Assembly: GCA_031549345.1 (NCBI GenBank)
Contig: JAVBPY010000002.1
Span: forward strand, 124,001 to 188,000
DNA from: CASFRF01 sp031549345
GTDB taxonomy: Bacteria > Verrucomicrobiota > Lentisphaeria > Victivallales > Victivallaceae
Direction of reading: 5' to 3'
DNA: 64,000 nt
Positions 27,188 to 36,768 of the stretch are shown here, piece after piece. The translations under genes and the position numbers were made by a program. How positions within the stretch are numbered: position 1 is the stretch's first letter; every line of letters begins with the position of its first letter. The notes beneath the pieces were generated by a model. That model searched no databases and was not told where the DNA came from. It saw nothing but the letters and a program-made list of their open reading frames with translations.

Positions 27188-30100
27188 GCCAAAAAACCTT
27201 CCTGTGTTTTCAAGCCATCCGGAACAGAAAAATCAACATGAATCCCATAGGCGGTGTTCTTTGTCCCTTTTCCATTGTCCGACGAGGCGACCTTGACGGC
27301 ATATTCGCCTTCGCCAAGCGCGTACAATCCGTCTTTGCCGGACTTCACCGCCGTGAGCACCGTTTTTCCCTTTTTATTCTGCATAACCGTATAAAGGGTC
27401 ATGGTTGCAAATTTTGGAATTTCAAGATCAAGGGTAATCCCATACCGCCCCGACTGGTTCGAACCGAGGGCGAATTGGAAGAAGTCGACAGCATCGCCGA
27501 ACCCGACCCATTCGCCGGAGACTCCGGCGGCCAAATCCAAAATCCCCACGCCGGAATCGCCCCAGTTGTTGTTCGCGAGACGGTTGTTGACATTGTCGAA
27601 TTGCGTTCCGGCAAACGCCAGTTCGTACGCGGTGTTAAGCCCCTTGGCCGCGCCGGAGGCCGCGACCGCAACGCAATAAGTCTTCGATGAATCGAGCAAA
27701 ATTCCTGAAAGGACATTGCCGCCGGATTTCACCGTCAAACTCTTGAGCGACTTGAGTTTTCCGTTGACAACCTCGTACACCGTGAGCTTCGCCGTATTTT
27801 CGATCCCGGAAAGGTAAAAGTTGTATTTCCCGGCGCAGTCAAGCGCAAGCATCCGATAGTCAAGCGCGTCGCCAAACCCCACCCATTCACTCAATGATTC
27901 ACCGTAAGCGATCGCGGGCGCGGAATTCCAAACGTCGTCCGCCGCCTCATTGGCGCGCGTGAACAACAAACGGGAGAGAAGATCGAACGAGAAATCGCCG
28001 CCATTCTTTCCAGCGGAAAGACGGATGGTGTAATTTCCCTCCGCCAGAAGGACGTCGGATGCTTTCATTTTTCCCTTGGCGATGCTGCAGGAATAAATCT
28101 TTTTTCCCTTATCATTCAGAATCGAAACCGTGCCGGAAAAAGTCGCCGGAATCGCGGAAGACGCAAAGCAGTACTTTCCGGCTGTAACCGTACCTGGAGA
28201 AAAATCCTGCGTCTTGTCCGTCAAGGTTCCTTCCATGGTCATCTGGATCATCGCCGTTTCGCCGATGTACAGATCAATCCCCACGCCGTTGTTCCGTAAC
28301 GTATATGCAACACCGTTATGATACACCACATCAAGGATGCCCCTGAAGGTTCCGAATACGGAAACATCGTCGCCGATGGTGATATTCGAATTTCCGGAAG
28401 TCTTACCCGCGACCAGGCGATAATTGCCGAAGGCCTGATTCGCGCCGACGGTGATCCGGCAGGAATCGTTCAAGAGCCATCCGGAAACACTCACGACAGC
28501 CTCCGCCGGCACGGTGGAAAAGGAGGAGAGTGAAAAATGAATGCTTCCTTCGTTCCGCATATTGATATCGCCGGAGGCGTTGATCGAACCGCCGTTCAAA
28601 AGCGTCGTGCCGGACAAAACCGCCCCCGCGTCCATGAAGATGCATCCTCCCATGTTCACCACGGTATCGGCGGCTCTGCCTCCGTCGGCGATCCGCAGGA
28701 TCGAACCGTCGTTGACTATGGTGCCGGAAACGTCGGCGCCGCCGGAAATATGCTGGATGGAACAATCGTTCAGCACCGTGTTTCGCGCCGCCTCGCCGGC
28801 GGAAAGGAACATGGCGCCGTACGATATGCTTAATTGATCGTACATCGGCGCCCCCGCTATCGAGGCATTGATGTAAAGCGATAATGCATTATCCTTCAGC
28901 ACAAGGGAATACGACTTCGTTCCGACATTGAGCGCACCGCCGACGCCGACAAGTCCGTAAACCGCTCCCGACGCATCGCAAACAGAAATTGTCTGGTTGA
29001 AACCGGAGGCATTCCCGGCAAGGCGGTACACGCCCAGGCTTTGCCCGGAGGACACGCTGACCGTGTAATTGAAGCCGGAGAGGAACGAAAGATTGTCGAT
29101 AACAACCGCGTCGGCGCTTGTGCGTTGATCGATCCGGAAATCGATCACCGGCCCCGTGTCGACCCCGTCCCTGAACATCCCGGTGGCGCGCCCGGCTACG
29201 GAACACCTTCCGCCCAGGACAATGTCCCCGCCGAGAACCGCCCCGGCGCCCACAAGAAGAACGCCGCCGGAGGATACCGTGATGTCGAAAGCCGATCCAA
29301 CCGAACCGTCGCTTCCGACCATCAGCATCGCATTGGCGGCGACAAAGGTCCGGAGCAACGTGCCGCCGGCGTACGCAACGGCGACGCAGCCCGCGCCGAT
29401 TTGCGTATTCCGCGCGACGCCGCCGTTCACAATTTGCTGCGTGGAACTTCCCCACAGCCAGGTTTCGTCGGCCGTGGCCCGGTCGATGATCTGCTCGCCC
29501 TTATAGAGAAAAATACTCTTGCTAACAACCGCGCCGTCGGCGGCATATTGGATGCCGGAGTCGGAGAAAATATTGTTGGACGCCACGGCGCCAACGCCGA
29601 CGACTTGCTGCAAACCGCTTTTCTGAAACGAATTATCGCCGGCGTATCCATCGCTCCATACGTTTTGCGTTCCGTCGCCGTAAAAAATGTTCGTTCCGGC
29701 ACGGCCGTTTTCACTGACAATCTGCGTTCCGCCATCGAGTATCGTTGTATTCGACGCGCTGCCGCCTTCGGTAACAAACATCTCCGCGCCTTCATACACG
29801 GAGGTATTTTCAGCCTTTCCATCTTCGCACGCGAACATGACGCCGAAGAGCGCGGTATCCACAACGCGGCCGCCTTTTTCCGCAATGATCCAGCCATCCG
29901 GCCCCACGGCGGTCCCGACGGCCCGCCCCTGCCCTTCGGCAAACAACGCGCCGCCGGAAAGGACGACCGCGTCGCGGATTTCCCCTTCCGCATCGGCAAA
30001 TCCGCCGGAATAAACAACCGTCCCCGACGCGCTCCCGCCGGAAAGAACCCGTTGAAGACCATTCCCGCCTATTTGAGTGCCGGAGGCGACACCGCCGTTG

Positions 30101-33100
30101 TAAACATATTCCTCAGCATAACTTCCGAGAACAGTGTTGACCGATTTTCCCCTTGCGAGCACCGCCAGCCTCTGACCGGCGAGGACGATCTTGCCGTTTG
30201 CGGACGCGCCGTCTTTGAGCTCGTAAACCGTCGCAGCAGCGGCATGAACCATGATATTTTTAATGCTGTACGTCTTCCCCGAGGCGGCATTGTTGCCGAC
30301 CTCGCCCGCCGGATCGATGTGGATAAGCACGCTGTGGTTGCCGTATTCGAGTTCGCCCAGCGAAAGGGTGATCTTCCGGCTCTCGCCGGCAAGGAGGCCG
30401 TCCACCGTAGCGTAAATGGTTTTCCCGCCGTCGATCTCGGCCGCAATTGTAAAAACACCGGCGTTGCCGAACCCGGAGTTGACAACGGAAAGAATAATGT
30501 AGACCGAATCACCCTCTTTGATCTCCGTCGCGCCGGTTCCGGCATTGGGGTCGGTTACGACAATGTAAGGGATGTTGTCATTTCCAACGTAACTTGCAAA
30601 ACTGAGGTTCGACACGGCGGACGCGCTCGCCCCTCCCGCGACCGCCGCCGATTTGGGGGTAAGAACCTGGAACGATTCAATCCGCCCGAAAGAATAATCC
30701 GAACCGGTGGTATAATACGACGCGGTCGCCGCGTGCCATTCGACACTGATGACGTGCATGCGGTTCGGAGCTTTGCTTGGATCGCCGAGGTTTTTGTCGT
30801 CGTCGGAGTCCGACACGATCAAGCCCGCGTAATAGCGCGGATCCGTCTTGGCGTACCGGGTATCGTAAATAATTCCTACGACGGTGATGGCGTGGCCGCC
30901 GTTCCGCCCCGTTATGGAGTAGTCGCTTACATAACTTTTATACCAACCGATCCCCACACCGACGGTTTTTCCATCCCGCAGCGCCTCTTCCACCATCTTG
31001 AAGCCGGAAAGATCGCTCACAGTCTGGTATCCGTACGCACCGTACGCGCCGCAAATGGCGAATTCCGTGATGTAATTGTTTGCGGAAACACTTTGGAACA
31101 ATCCGCCGCCGCCGATGCGGGCGCCGTTGTAATTGCCGTTGAAAAACCATGTAAGTCCGCAGGCGGTGTACCCGCCATTGTTGTTCAAAAAATATTTGCG
31201 GAAGTAATCGAAAACGGCATTTTCATTGTTCATGCCGCCAATGGTCCATCCGCCGTACACAAGCATGTTCGAAGCGGTAGCGGCCCAGCACAAATTGGCG
31301 TCGCCCGCTTTTGTGCCCTTCTCCGCGTCGATGATGTTCAAAGCGGTGTAGAAGTACGCTTTGGTCAGCGAAGAAAATCCGGTCGCCGTATAAATGTAGG
31401 AGAAATTATTCCAGGAAATATTGTCGTATCCGGCGACGAAGGCGGTCAACGTGGAACTTCCCTTGATCTTGAATTCAGAGGAGGCCGAGGAATTGTTCGC
31501 CGAAACGGCGATATTCTTTATCGCGACGTTGTTGCTCCGGTCGCCGTCCTTTACCGTTCCGGCTTCGTCGATGACAAGCTTGAACTGGTACTCCCCGGCG
31601 GCGCCGAACTTCGAGGCGGAAACCGCGTAATCGGTATACGTATAACTTGCCCCGACGCCAAGGGACTTCACACTGAAGGTATTCAAAAGCTCGTTGCCAA
31701 GGTAGAGCGATACCTTAAATGCGCCGGACGCCACGGTTCCGTCGTTCCGTACCGCCCAGTCCAGGTAAACGGCGTCGCCCACGCAAATCGCCGAATCGGT
31801 GTTGGTTTTCTTGACGTTGGAAACAACCATCGAAGAACTCCACCCCGCCGGCGTTGTGAACAATAAGTCCGGGTTGGAGGGCGCGTAATTGCCTACGGTC
31901 AGCAGCAATTCGCCGTTCTTCTGCGTCAAGCGGTAGCTTGTGTTCCCGTTGTTGAGCACAGCCCCGTTGACGGTCAATGTCCCGTAATCGAACGATTCGT
32001 CGCCGACGGTGATGGACTGTTTGAAGCTGGCGGCGCCGCTCGCAAGCTTGTATGTCCCCCGCGCCTGGTCGGCGGATACGGTGATGGTGTACGTGGGCGT
32101 TCCAACGATCGAACCGATGTTTTTAATAAGATATGTGTCGACGGTCTTCCTTCCCTCCAGCGCGAAATCGACGATGCCCCCCGCGTACGCGGAAACCACC
32201 GCCCCCGCACCGATGTCCAATTCCCCTGTGTGCATTCCCCCGCTGGAAATATACATATAAGAATTTTCCATGGTGGTGTTTCGGGCAAGGCATTCCGACT
32301 CGATCCGCATTGTGCCACCATCGGCTATGATGGTGTTGTGAGCCGTTCCGCCGCCCTCCTGATCGCCGTGCCGGAGAAGCTGAAGATAGCCATTTGAGGC
32401 AACCATTGTGCTGTTGACCACGCCGTAAACAAGCAAGGCTCCGCGGCTGGCGACGGTTATCGCTTCGGCAAAAGAACCGGACAACACCAGAAAGTTGGCG
32501 TTGCTTTCCACAAGCCCGCGGTAGGCCGCTCCGCCATTCATTACAACGCACCTTCCATAGGGGCGAAGCAATGTGTCGTACGCGACGCCGCCGGATTGGA
32601 TGTACAAAGAACCGCCGGAATAAACCGTGGTTCCGCTGGCGACGCCGCCATGGTGCACATCCATGAACGCGCCGCCTGAGCTGATTACACTGGAGGGGCC
32701 TTCGCTGACGATCGTATCGATGGCGACGCCGTGAACGTCGAAAACGCCTTTGCTTACAACCGTGTTGTTCCGCCCGGTCTGTCCTTTCAGCAATGTCATC
32801 GCCATAACGTCGCCGCCAAGGCCGATGGTGAAACCGTCCATCAGCGCTAAGGGAGAAAATACGGTCAGCACCAATCCCGTGCTGGTCACGCCGGCGCCAA
32901 CGATAAGATTTCCGGTCGCGGCATAGGCGTCAAGCCCATCGCCCTCGTGTTCCAAGCCGAAAACGATGTGTTCCGTTTCGTGCGCGATCGTCGCGATGAT
33001 CCCTTCCAAGGTTTCCGCGCCGGAAAGAATCACAAACGCATTGTCGCTCCCAATTTGGTTTCCTTTGTCGATGGTCTCCGCCAATCCCCGGTAATCGCCC

Positions 33101-34665
33101 AGGTCGCCGGTATACCCAATGAAGACCGTCGAATATTCAATCCCGACCGGGCGCTCGGTCACGAATAGAACGCCACGACGGGCATACTGCGTGTTAAGCT
33201 GTGCGGCAATCAGCGCAATATCCGATGCCGAAAGCCTGGAGTTCGTCATCGTTACGCTCTCAACGGCACAGTATTCACCCTTGTAGGAGGTGCTTTCGCC
33301 GTCAAAATCCAAGTAGACATACTGGATATCCGCCAATGTCTGGACGCCGCCGGATTGAATTACTTCCGCATTCATGGCGCTGTATGCGGGCAAGGACGTT
33401 TTCACGGTTGTTTTCTTTATCGCGGCCTTGCTTCGGTTCCCCGCGGCGTCCACGGCGAAAATTCTGTACTGAAATGTCCCCTGCGCCAGATTGGTGAACT
33501 GATGACTCAATTGATCTGCGGACAAATGGATTGTCTGCTCCAAATCAACGCCGTATTGCAGAACATACCCCGTAACGCCAACATTATCCTTCGGGGTTTT
33601 CCAGGTCAAATAAACCGCGTTGCCGGAGGTTTTCGCCCGGACGGACACTGTGCTTGGCGCGGTAACATCCAATATCGTAATTTGCCGGGCATCGCTTGCC
33701 GCGCCGTGATTTTTCGAGGAATCGATGGCGGTAACCGTATAGTAATATGTCCCCGGTTTGAGGTTTTTGATCGTAAAGGAGGTCTTCGACGCGGTAACCG
33801 TTTTGTACGATCCGTACGTCTGGTAATATACAACCTGGTATTTGGCGACTTTTACATTGTCCGTCGCGGCACTCCATGTTAAAACGGCATTGTATTTTTC
33901 CTGGTATGAAGTCGCCAAGGCGACCTTGCCCGGCGGAGTTGTGTCTTTGACGGTAATGTTTTTGTGCAGTGTATTGTTCTTGATGTTGCTTTCCTTGACA
34001 GCTCCGGCGGGATCAATCGTAACGGCAATCTTGTGTTTTCCCGCGGAAAGAATTCCCAGATCGAGGTTGGTTTTTACAACATATCTGCCGCTCTCCAACG
34101 CGGCCAGAGAGAATTCCATATGGTACCTGTCGTCGATGTATACGTACACATCGGTGCCGGCGGCGGCGCCTTTGCCTTTGTTCTGGATGGAAACATCAAG
34201 GTACGACTTGGCCGTCGAAGTAAGCACGGTGTATTTCGGTCCGGCCGCCTGGTGAACGGTCGATGTTTTATAAAAAGCCAGATCGGCCGGAGAGGCGGAA
34301 ACGCCGCCGGAAAATGAACCCGTTACACGGTATGTAAATCCATACGCGGCCGTCCGGCTTGCCACCTCAAAATAATAGGTTGCCCCTTTGCTTACATTCA
34401 CTGTGAGCGGCTGCGTGCTGTAACAATAGTAATACTTACCATCCGCAGAATATGTAACCTTCGCTTGGGCGGCATCGATATTCAACGTAACTTTTCCCGT
34501 GGAACCGGCGGAAAAGGAGAACCAGTCGCGGTCGCCGGTGTTTATCCCGGCGCCGTACGCGCCGATGTTGCCGTTGTACGTGAATCCCGAGCTCAACGTG
34601 CCAAAAAAATCCGCGCTGAACCTGTAATCGTTAAAGAGGTCGTTTTCATAAAAGGTCGTACTCAT
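27184..34665 (-). CDS. Giant AIDA-repeat protein with HExxH and IdeS/C66-like peptidase domains
   Basis: 2,493 residues; the ATG at 34665 has AAAGGAG 8 nt upstream, and there is no signal peptide. Order: PPC-like module (1-118), CARDB (120-240), two Fn3-like domains (245-425), metallopeptidase-like domain with HETEH (562-566) in the context HExxHxxxGxxH, AIDA-type GG-rich repeats (about 635-850), CARDB (928-1055), IdeS-like cysteine peptidase (about 1060-1335: Cys1126 in NLCWAATASNM, His1258 in GGHAITVVG, Asp1286/1288 in SDSDDD), CARDB (1350-1475), AIDA repeats (1500-1860 and 1940-2060), and three C-terminal PPC-like modules (2140-2493; the last two contain EWVGFGDA). A roughly 68-residue module closes each AIDA block (858-925, 1866-1933, 2069-2135). 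Probably a surface or secreted adhesin-protease. Domain names are from remembered family motifs. Confidence 0.82.
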   Translation of the reverse strand: MSTTFYENDLFNDYRFSADFFGTLSSGFTYNGNIGAYGAGINTGDRDWFSFSAGSTGKVTLNIDAAQAKVTYSADGKYYYCYSTQPLTVNVSKGATYYFEVASRTAAYGFTYRVTGSFSGGVSASPADLAFYKTSTVHQAAGPKYTVLTSTAKSYLDVSIQNKGKGAAAGTDVYVYIDDRYHMEFSLAALESGRYVVKTNLDLGILSAGKHKIAVTIDPAGAVKESNIKNNTLHKNITVKDTTPPGKVALATSYQEKYNAVLTWSAATDNVKVAKYQVVYYQTYGSYKTVTASKTSFTIKNLKPGTYYYTVTAIDSSKNHGAASDARQITILDVTAPSTVSVRAKTSGNAVYLTWKTPKDNVGVTGYVLQYGVDLEQTIHLSADQLSHQFTNLAQGTFQYRIFAVDAAGNRSKAAIKKTTVKTSLPAYSAMNAEVIQSGGVQTLADIQYVYLDFDGESTSYKGEYCAVESVTMTNSRLSASDIALIAAQLNTQYARRGVLFVTERPVGIEYSTVFIGYTGDLGDYRGLAETIDKGNQIGSDNAFVILSGAETLEGIIATIAHETEHIVFGLEHEGDGLDAYAATGNLIVGAGVTSTGLVLTVFSPLALMDGFTIGLGGDVMAMTLLKGQTGRNNTVVSKGVFDVHGVAIDTIVSEGPSSVISSGGAFMDVHHGGVASGTTVYSGGSLYIQSGGVAYDTLLRPYGRCVVMNGGAAYRGLVESNANFLVLSGSFAEAITVASRGALLVYGVVNSTMVASNGYLQLLRHGDQEGGGTAHNTIIADGGTMRIESECLARNTTMENSYMYISSGGMHTGELDIGAGAVVSAYAGGIVDFALEGRKTVDTYLIKNIGSIVGTPTYTITVSADQARGTYKLASGAASFKQSITVGDESFDYGTLTVNGAVLNNGNTSYRLTQKNGELLLTVGNYAPSNPDLLFTTPAGWSSSMVVSNVKKTNTDSAICVGDAVYLDWAVRNDGTVASGAFKVSLYLGNELLNTFSVKSLGVGASYTYTDYAVSASKFGAAGEYQFKLVIDEAGTVKDGDRSNNVAIKNIAVSANNSSASSEFKIKGSSTLTAFVAGYDNISWNNFSYIYTATGFSSLTKAYFYTALNIIDAEKGTKAGDANLCWAATASNMLVYGGWTIGGMNNENAVFDYFRKYFLNNNGGYTACGLTWFFNGNYNGARIGGGGLFQSVSANNYITEFAICGAYGAYGYQTVSDLSGFKMVEEALRDGKTVGVGIGWYKSYVSDYSITGRNGGHAITVVGIIYDTRYAKTDPRYYAGLIVSDSDDDKNLGDPSKAPNRMHVISVEWHAATASYYTTGSDYSFGRIESFQVLTPKSAAVAGGASASAVSNLSFASYVGNDNIPYIVVTDPNAGTGATEIKEGDSVYIILSVVNSGFGNAGVFTIAAEIDGGKTIYATVDGLLAGESRKITLSLGELEYGNHSVLIHIDPAGEVGNNAASGKTYSIKNIMVHAAAATVYELKDGASANGKIVLAGQRLAVLARGKSVNTVLGSYAEEYVYNGGVASGTQIGGNGLQRVLSGGSASGTVVYSGGFADAEGEIRDAVVLSGGALFAEGQGRAVGTAVGPDGWIIAEKGGRVVDTALFGVMFACEDGKAENTSVYEGAEMFVTEGGSASNTTILDGGTQIVSENGRAGTNIFYGDGTQNVWSDGYAGDNSFQKSGLQQVVGVGAVASNNIFSDSGIQYAADGAVVSKSIFLYKGEQIIDRATADETWLWGSSTQQIVNGGVARNTQIGAGCVAVAYAGGTLLRTFVAANAMLMVGSDGSVGSAFDITVSSGGVLLVGAGAVLGGDIVLGGRCSVAGRATGMFRDGVDTGPVIDFRIDQRTSADAVVIDNLSFLSGFNYTVSVSSGQSLGVYRLAGNASGFNQTISVCDASGAVYGLVGVGGALNVGTKSYSLVLKDNALSLYINASIAGAPMYDQLSISYGAMFLSAGEAARNTVLNDCSIQHISGGADVSGTIVNDGSILRIADGGRAADTVVNMGGCIFMDAGAVLSGTTLLNGGSINASGDINMRNEGSIHFSLSSFSTVPAEAVVSVSGWLLNDSCRITVGANQAFGNYRLVAGKTSGNSNITIGDDVSVFGTFRGILDVVYHNGVAYTLRNNGVGIDLYIGETAMIQMTMEGTLTDKTQDFSPGTVTAGKYCFASSAIPATFSGTVSILNDKGKKIYSCSIAKGKMKASDVLLAEGNYTIRLSAGKNGGDFSFDLLSRLLFTRANEAADDVWNSAPAIAYGESLSEWVGFGDALDYRMLALDCAGKYNFYLSGIENTAKLTVYEVVNGKLKSLKSLTVKSGGNVLSGILLDSSKTYCVAVAASGAAKGLNTAYELAFAGTQFDNVNNRLANNNWGDSGVGILDLAAGVSGEWVGFGDAVDFFQFALGSNQSGRYGITLDLEIPKFATMTLYTVMQNKKGKTVLTAVKSGKDGLYALGEGEYAVKVASSDNGKGTKNTAYGIHVDFSVPDGLKTQEGFLA

Positions 34666-34694
34666 ACTTGGTGCTCCTTTGTACTCTTTTCGAT

Positions 34695-35786
34695 TCAACG
34701 ACGTTGCGACGATCCTCCGGCGAGGTCGAAAACAAGCTGCTCCATCACCCAACGGGAGTCGCCGCCGCCGGAAACAAGGGCCCGGTTGGCCGCGAGAATC
34801 TTATTCAAGGCCTCCGCCAGCGACGGTTCACTCCAGCGTCCCGCGCCTTCGCACATCTTGAATGCGCGGTATGGGTGGATGCCCAGGAGGACATTCTCCG
34901 GGAAACGCTCCTTGGCGTCCGCCGGAATCTCGTCGAATGTGCGCGGCGAAACCCGGCTCAGGCCCAGCTCCGCCATCGAAAGACGCACCTGAATCATGCG
35001 CTGAAATTCGCCGGAAAGCGCCGCAAAAATCCGAAGTTCCGCCTCCCCTTGCTCCAGAAGAAGTCCAAGAAGACGCAACGCCTCCGGCGCATTGCGCTCG
35101 GTAAGCGCCCCCGTGAAGGCCCATGTGATCGCCTCCGGCGTTCCGGAGCAGACCGCCCGGCAATCGGCCAGCGTGATTTGCGGCGCATCGCCCGTGTAAC
35201 AGGCGATTTTTTCCAACTCGTTCATCAATGTGCCGGAGTCGCCACCGATGATTTCGGTCAGCCACGCGGCGGCGTCCGCATCGATCTTTTTCCCGCTGGA
35301 ACGCGCCCAGTCGGTAATGGACATGCGCCGGTCCCCCGCAAAATTTTTGTCGCTCGACTTGGGCGCGTTCAATACTTCAAGGACCGCGCCGCGCGCCTTC
35401 AGATTCTTCCAATACGTTTTCCGCAGATCGACGCCCGGCCCGTCGATCAAAACCGTAAGCCCCGCCGGAAACGCCTGGAGGAGAAAATCGGCACACTCTT
35501 TGAGCGGCGTTTTTTTCTTCTCCTGCGCCGCATCCGCAAGCTCCGTCAGAAAGCGGCAATGACGCAGCCAGAGAACTTTATGCTCTGTCAGAAACGGCGG
35601 AGTGCGCAACGCGTCGAGAAAATTCCCGACCGGCGGCTCGAGTTTCGTCCCCTCCCCCGTTCCATCCACAACCTCCAGAGCCTCCGTCCCTTCCGGTGCG
35701 CCGCCGCAAAGTTCGGCGGCCAGCGCGCGGGCGCGGGCTTTGAGGGCAAAATCGTCGTCTCCGGAAATAAGAAAAAGCTCAGGCAT
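34695..35786 (-). CDS. holA: DNA polymerase III subunit delta
   Basis: 363 residues. Start ATG 35786 gives MPELFLISGDDDFALKARAR, matching the HolA N-terminus. Later blocks include LRTPPFLTEHKVLWLRHCRFL, GPGVDLRKTYW-like text, WLTEIIGGDSGTLMNELEKIACY and LRIFAALSGEFQRMIQVRLS, all typical of the clamp-loader delta subunit. It opens the beta clamp for loading. It overlaps the end of the arnC-like gene by 8 nt and lies 29 nt before the giant protein gene. Confidence 0.9.
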   Translation of the reverse strand: MPELFLISGDDDFALKARARALAAELCGGAPEGTEALEVVDGTGEGTKLEPPVGNFLDALRTPPFLTEHKVLWLRHCRFLTELADAAQEKKKTPLKECADFLLQAFPAGLTVLIDGPGVDLRKTYWKNLKARGAVLEVLNAPKSSDKNFAGDRRMSITDWARSSGKKIDADAAAWLTEIIGGDSGTLMNELEKIACYTGDAPQITLADCRAVCSGTPEAITWAFTGALTERNAPEALRLLGLLLEQGEAELRIFAALSGEFQRMIQVRLSMAELGLSRVSPRTFDEIPADAKERFPENVLLGIHPYRAFKMCEGAGRWSEPSLAEALNKILAANRALVSGGGDSRWVMEQLVFDLAGGSSQRR

Positions 35787-36759
35787 TGTCCGAATCGTTT
35801 TTCCGGCCGGTGATCTGTTCGATGAAATACTGCGGCCGCGCGCGGACATCGTGGTAAATCCGGCCGATGTATTCGCCCAAAAGCCCCATGCCAACAAGCT
35901 GGAAGCCGGTGAAAATGAACATCACGGCGAAGGCGGTGAAAATCCCCTGCGCGTTCCAGACTTCATCGTGGTCAAAAATGCGCTTGTACATGATGAACAA
36001 GCCGAGGATAAAGCCGATAAAGCCCGCGCCGAATCCCAGGTACATCAAAAGACGCAAGGGCGCGGTAGTCATGCATGTAAGAAGATTGAACTGCAGATTA
36101 ATCAGCTTAAGGAACGAATACTTCGACTCCCCCACCGCGCGTTCGCTGTGTCCCACCGGAATTTCGCACGTATTGCGGGCGAAGGAATTGCCGAGGACCG
36201 GGATAAACGTACTCCGTTCATTGCATTGCAGCATTGCATCGACGACATGCCGGCGGTAGGCACGGAGCATACAGCCGTAGTCGCTCATCTGCACCCCCGT
36301 CGCGACGCGGGCCACGCGGTTGACCATCTTGGAGGGGATGGTGCGCAACAACGAATCCTTCCGGTTCTGGCGCACGGTGCCGACGACGTCGTTGCCTTCC
36401 TCGGCGGCGGCGACAAGGCGCGGAAACTCTTCCGGCGGATTCTGCAAATCCGCATCGATGGTGATGACAAGATCGCCGCGCACCTGTGAAAAACCGGCCA
36501 TGATCGCGGCGTGCTGGCCGTAATTGCGGTTCAGGATGCAGCCGATGACTTCGTCGGGGTTGGCGGCGGAGGCGCGTTCGATGATGGCGGCGGAGGCGTC
36601 GCGGCTTCCGTCATCGATCAAAATCAACTCGAAACGCCGGTTCAACGTTTTCAGGGCGGCGAGGCTGCGGTCGATCAACTCCTGAAGGCACCCTTCTTCG
36701 TTGAACACGGGGACGACCACGGAGACAAATTCAACGTGGCCTTTACTTGTCGTTTTCAT
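35779..36759 (-). CDS. arnC: Undecaprenyl-phosphate glycosyltransferase, ArnC-like (GT2)
   Basis: 326 residues. GT2 catalytic domain with VSVVVPVFNEEGCL, ILIDDGSRDAS, the DXD-like TIDADLQNPPEE and a C-terminal pair of membrane helices (about 235-305). This is the layout of ArnC and related polyprenyl-phosphate sugar transferases. Its neighbours arnB and arnT support a role in moving aminoarabinose (or a similar amino sugar) onto undecaprenyl phosphate for lipid A modification. Substrate not proven. Confidence 0.8.
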   Translation of the reverse strand: MKTTSKGHVEFVSVVVPVFNEEGCLQELIDRSLAALKTLNRRFELILIDDGSRDASAAIIERASAANPDEVIGCILNRNYGQHAAIMAGFSQVRGDLVITIDADLQNPPEEFPRLVAAAEEGNDVVGTVRQNRKDSLLRTIPSKMVNRVARVATGVQMSDYGCMLRAYRRHVVDAMLQCNERSTFIPVLGNSFARNTCEIPVGHSERAVGESKYSFLKLINLQFNLLTCMTTAPLRLLMYLGFGAGFIGFILGLFIMYKRIFDHDEVWNAQGIFTAFAVMFIFTGFQLVGMGLLGEYIGRIYHDVRARPQYFIEQITGRKNDSDNA

Positions 36760-36768
36760 GCGTAATCC

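Noticed and set aside
29041..31866. A 941-codon plus-strand frame inside the giant gene
   Set aside because: It is antisense to continuous, family-matching domains of the giant protein; long shadow frames are expected in GC-rich repeat DNA.
27184..34665. Classical type V autotransporter
   Set aside because: AIDA-like repeats suggested this, but there is no signal peptide and no C-terminal beta-barrel pattern; the end has PPC-like modules instead.
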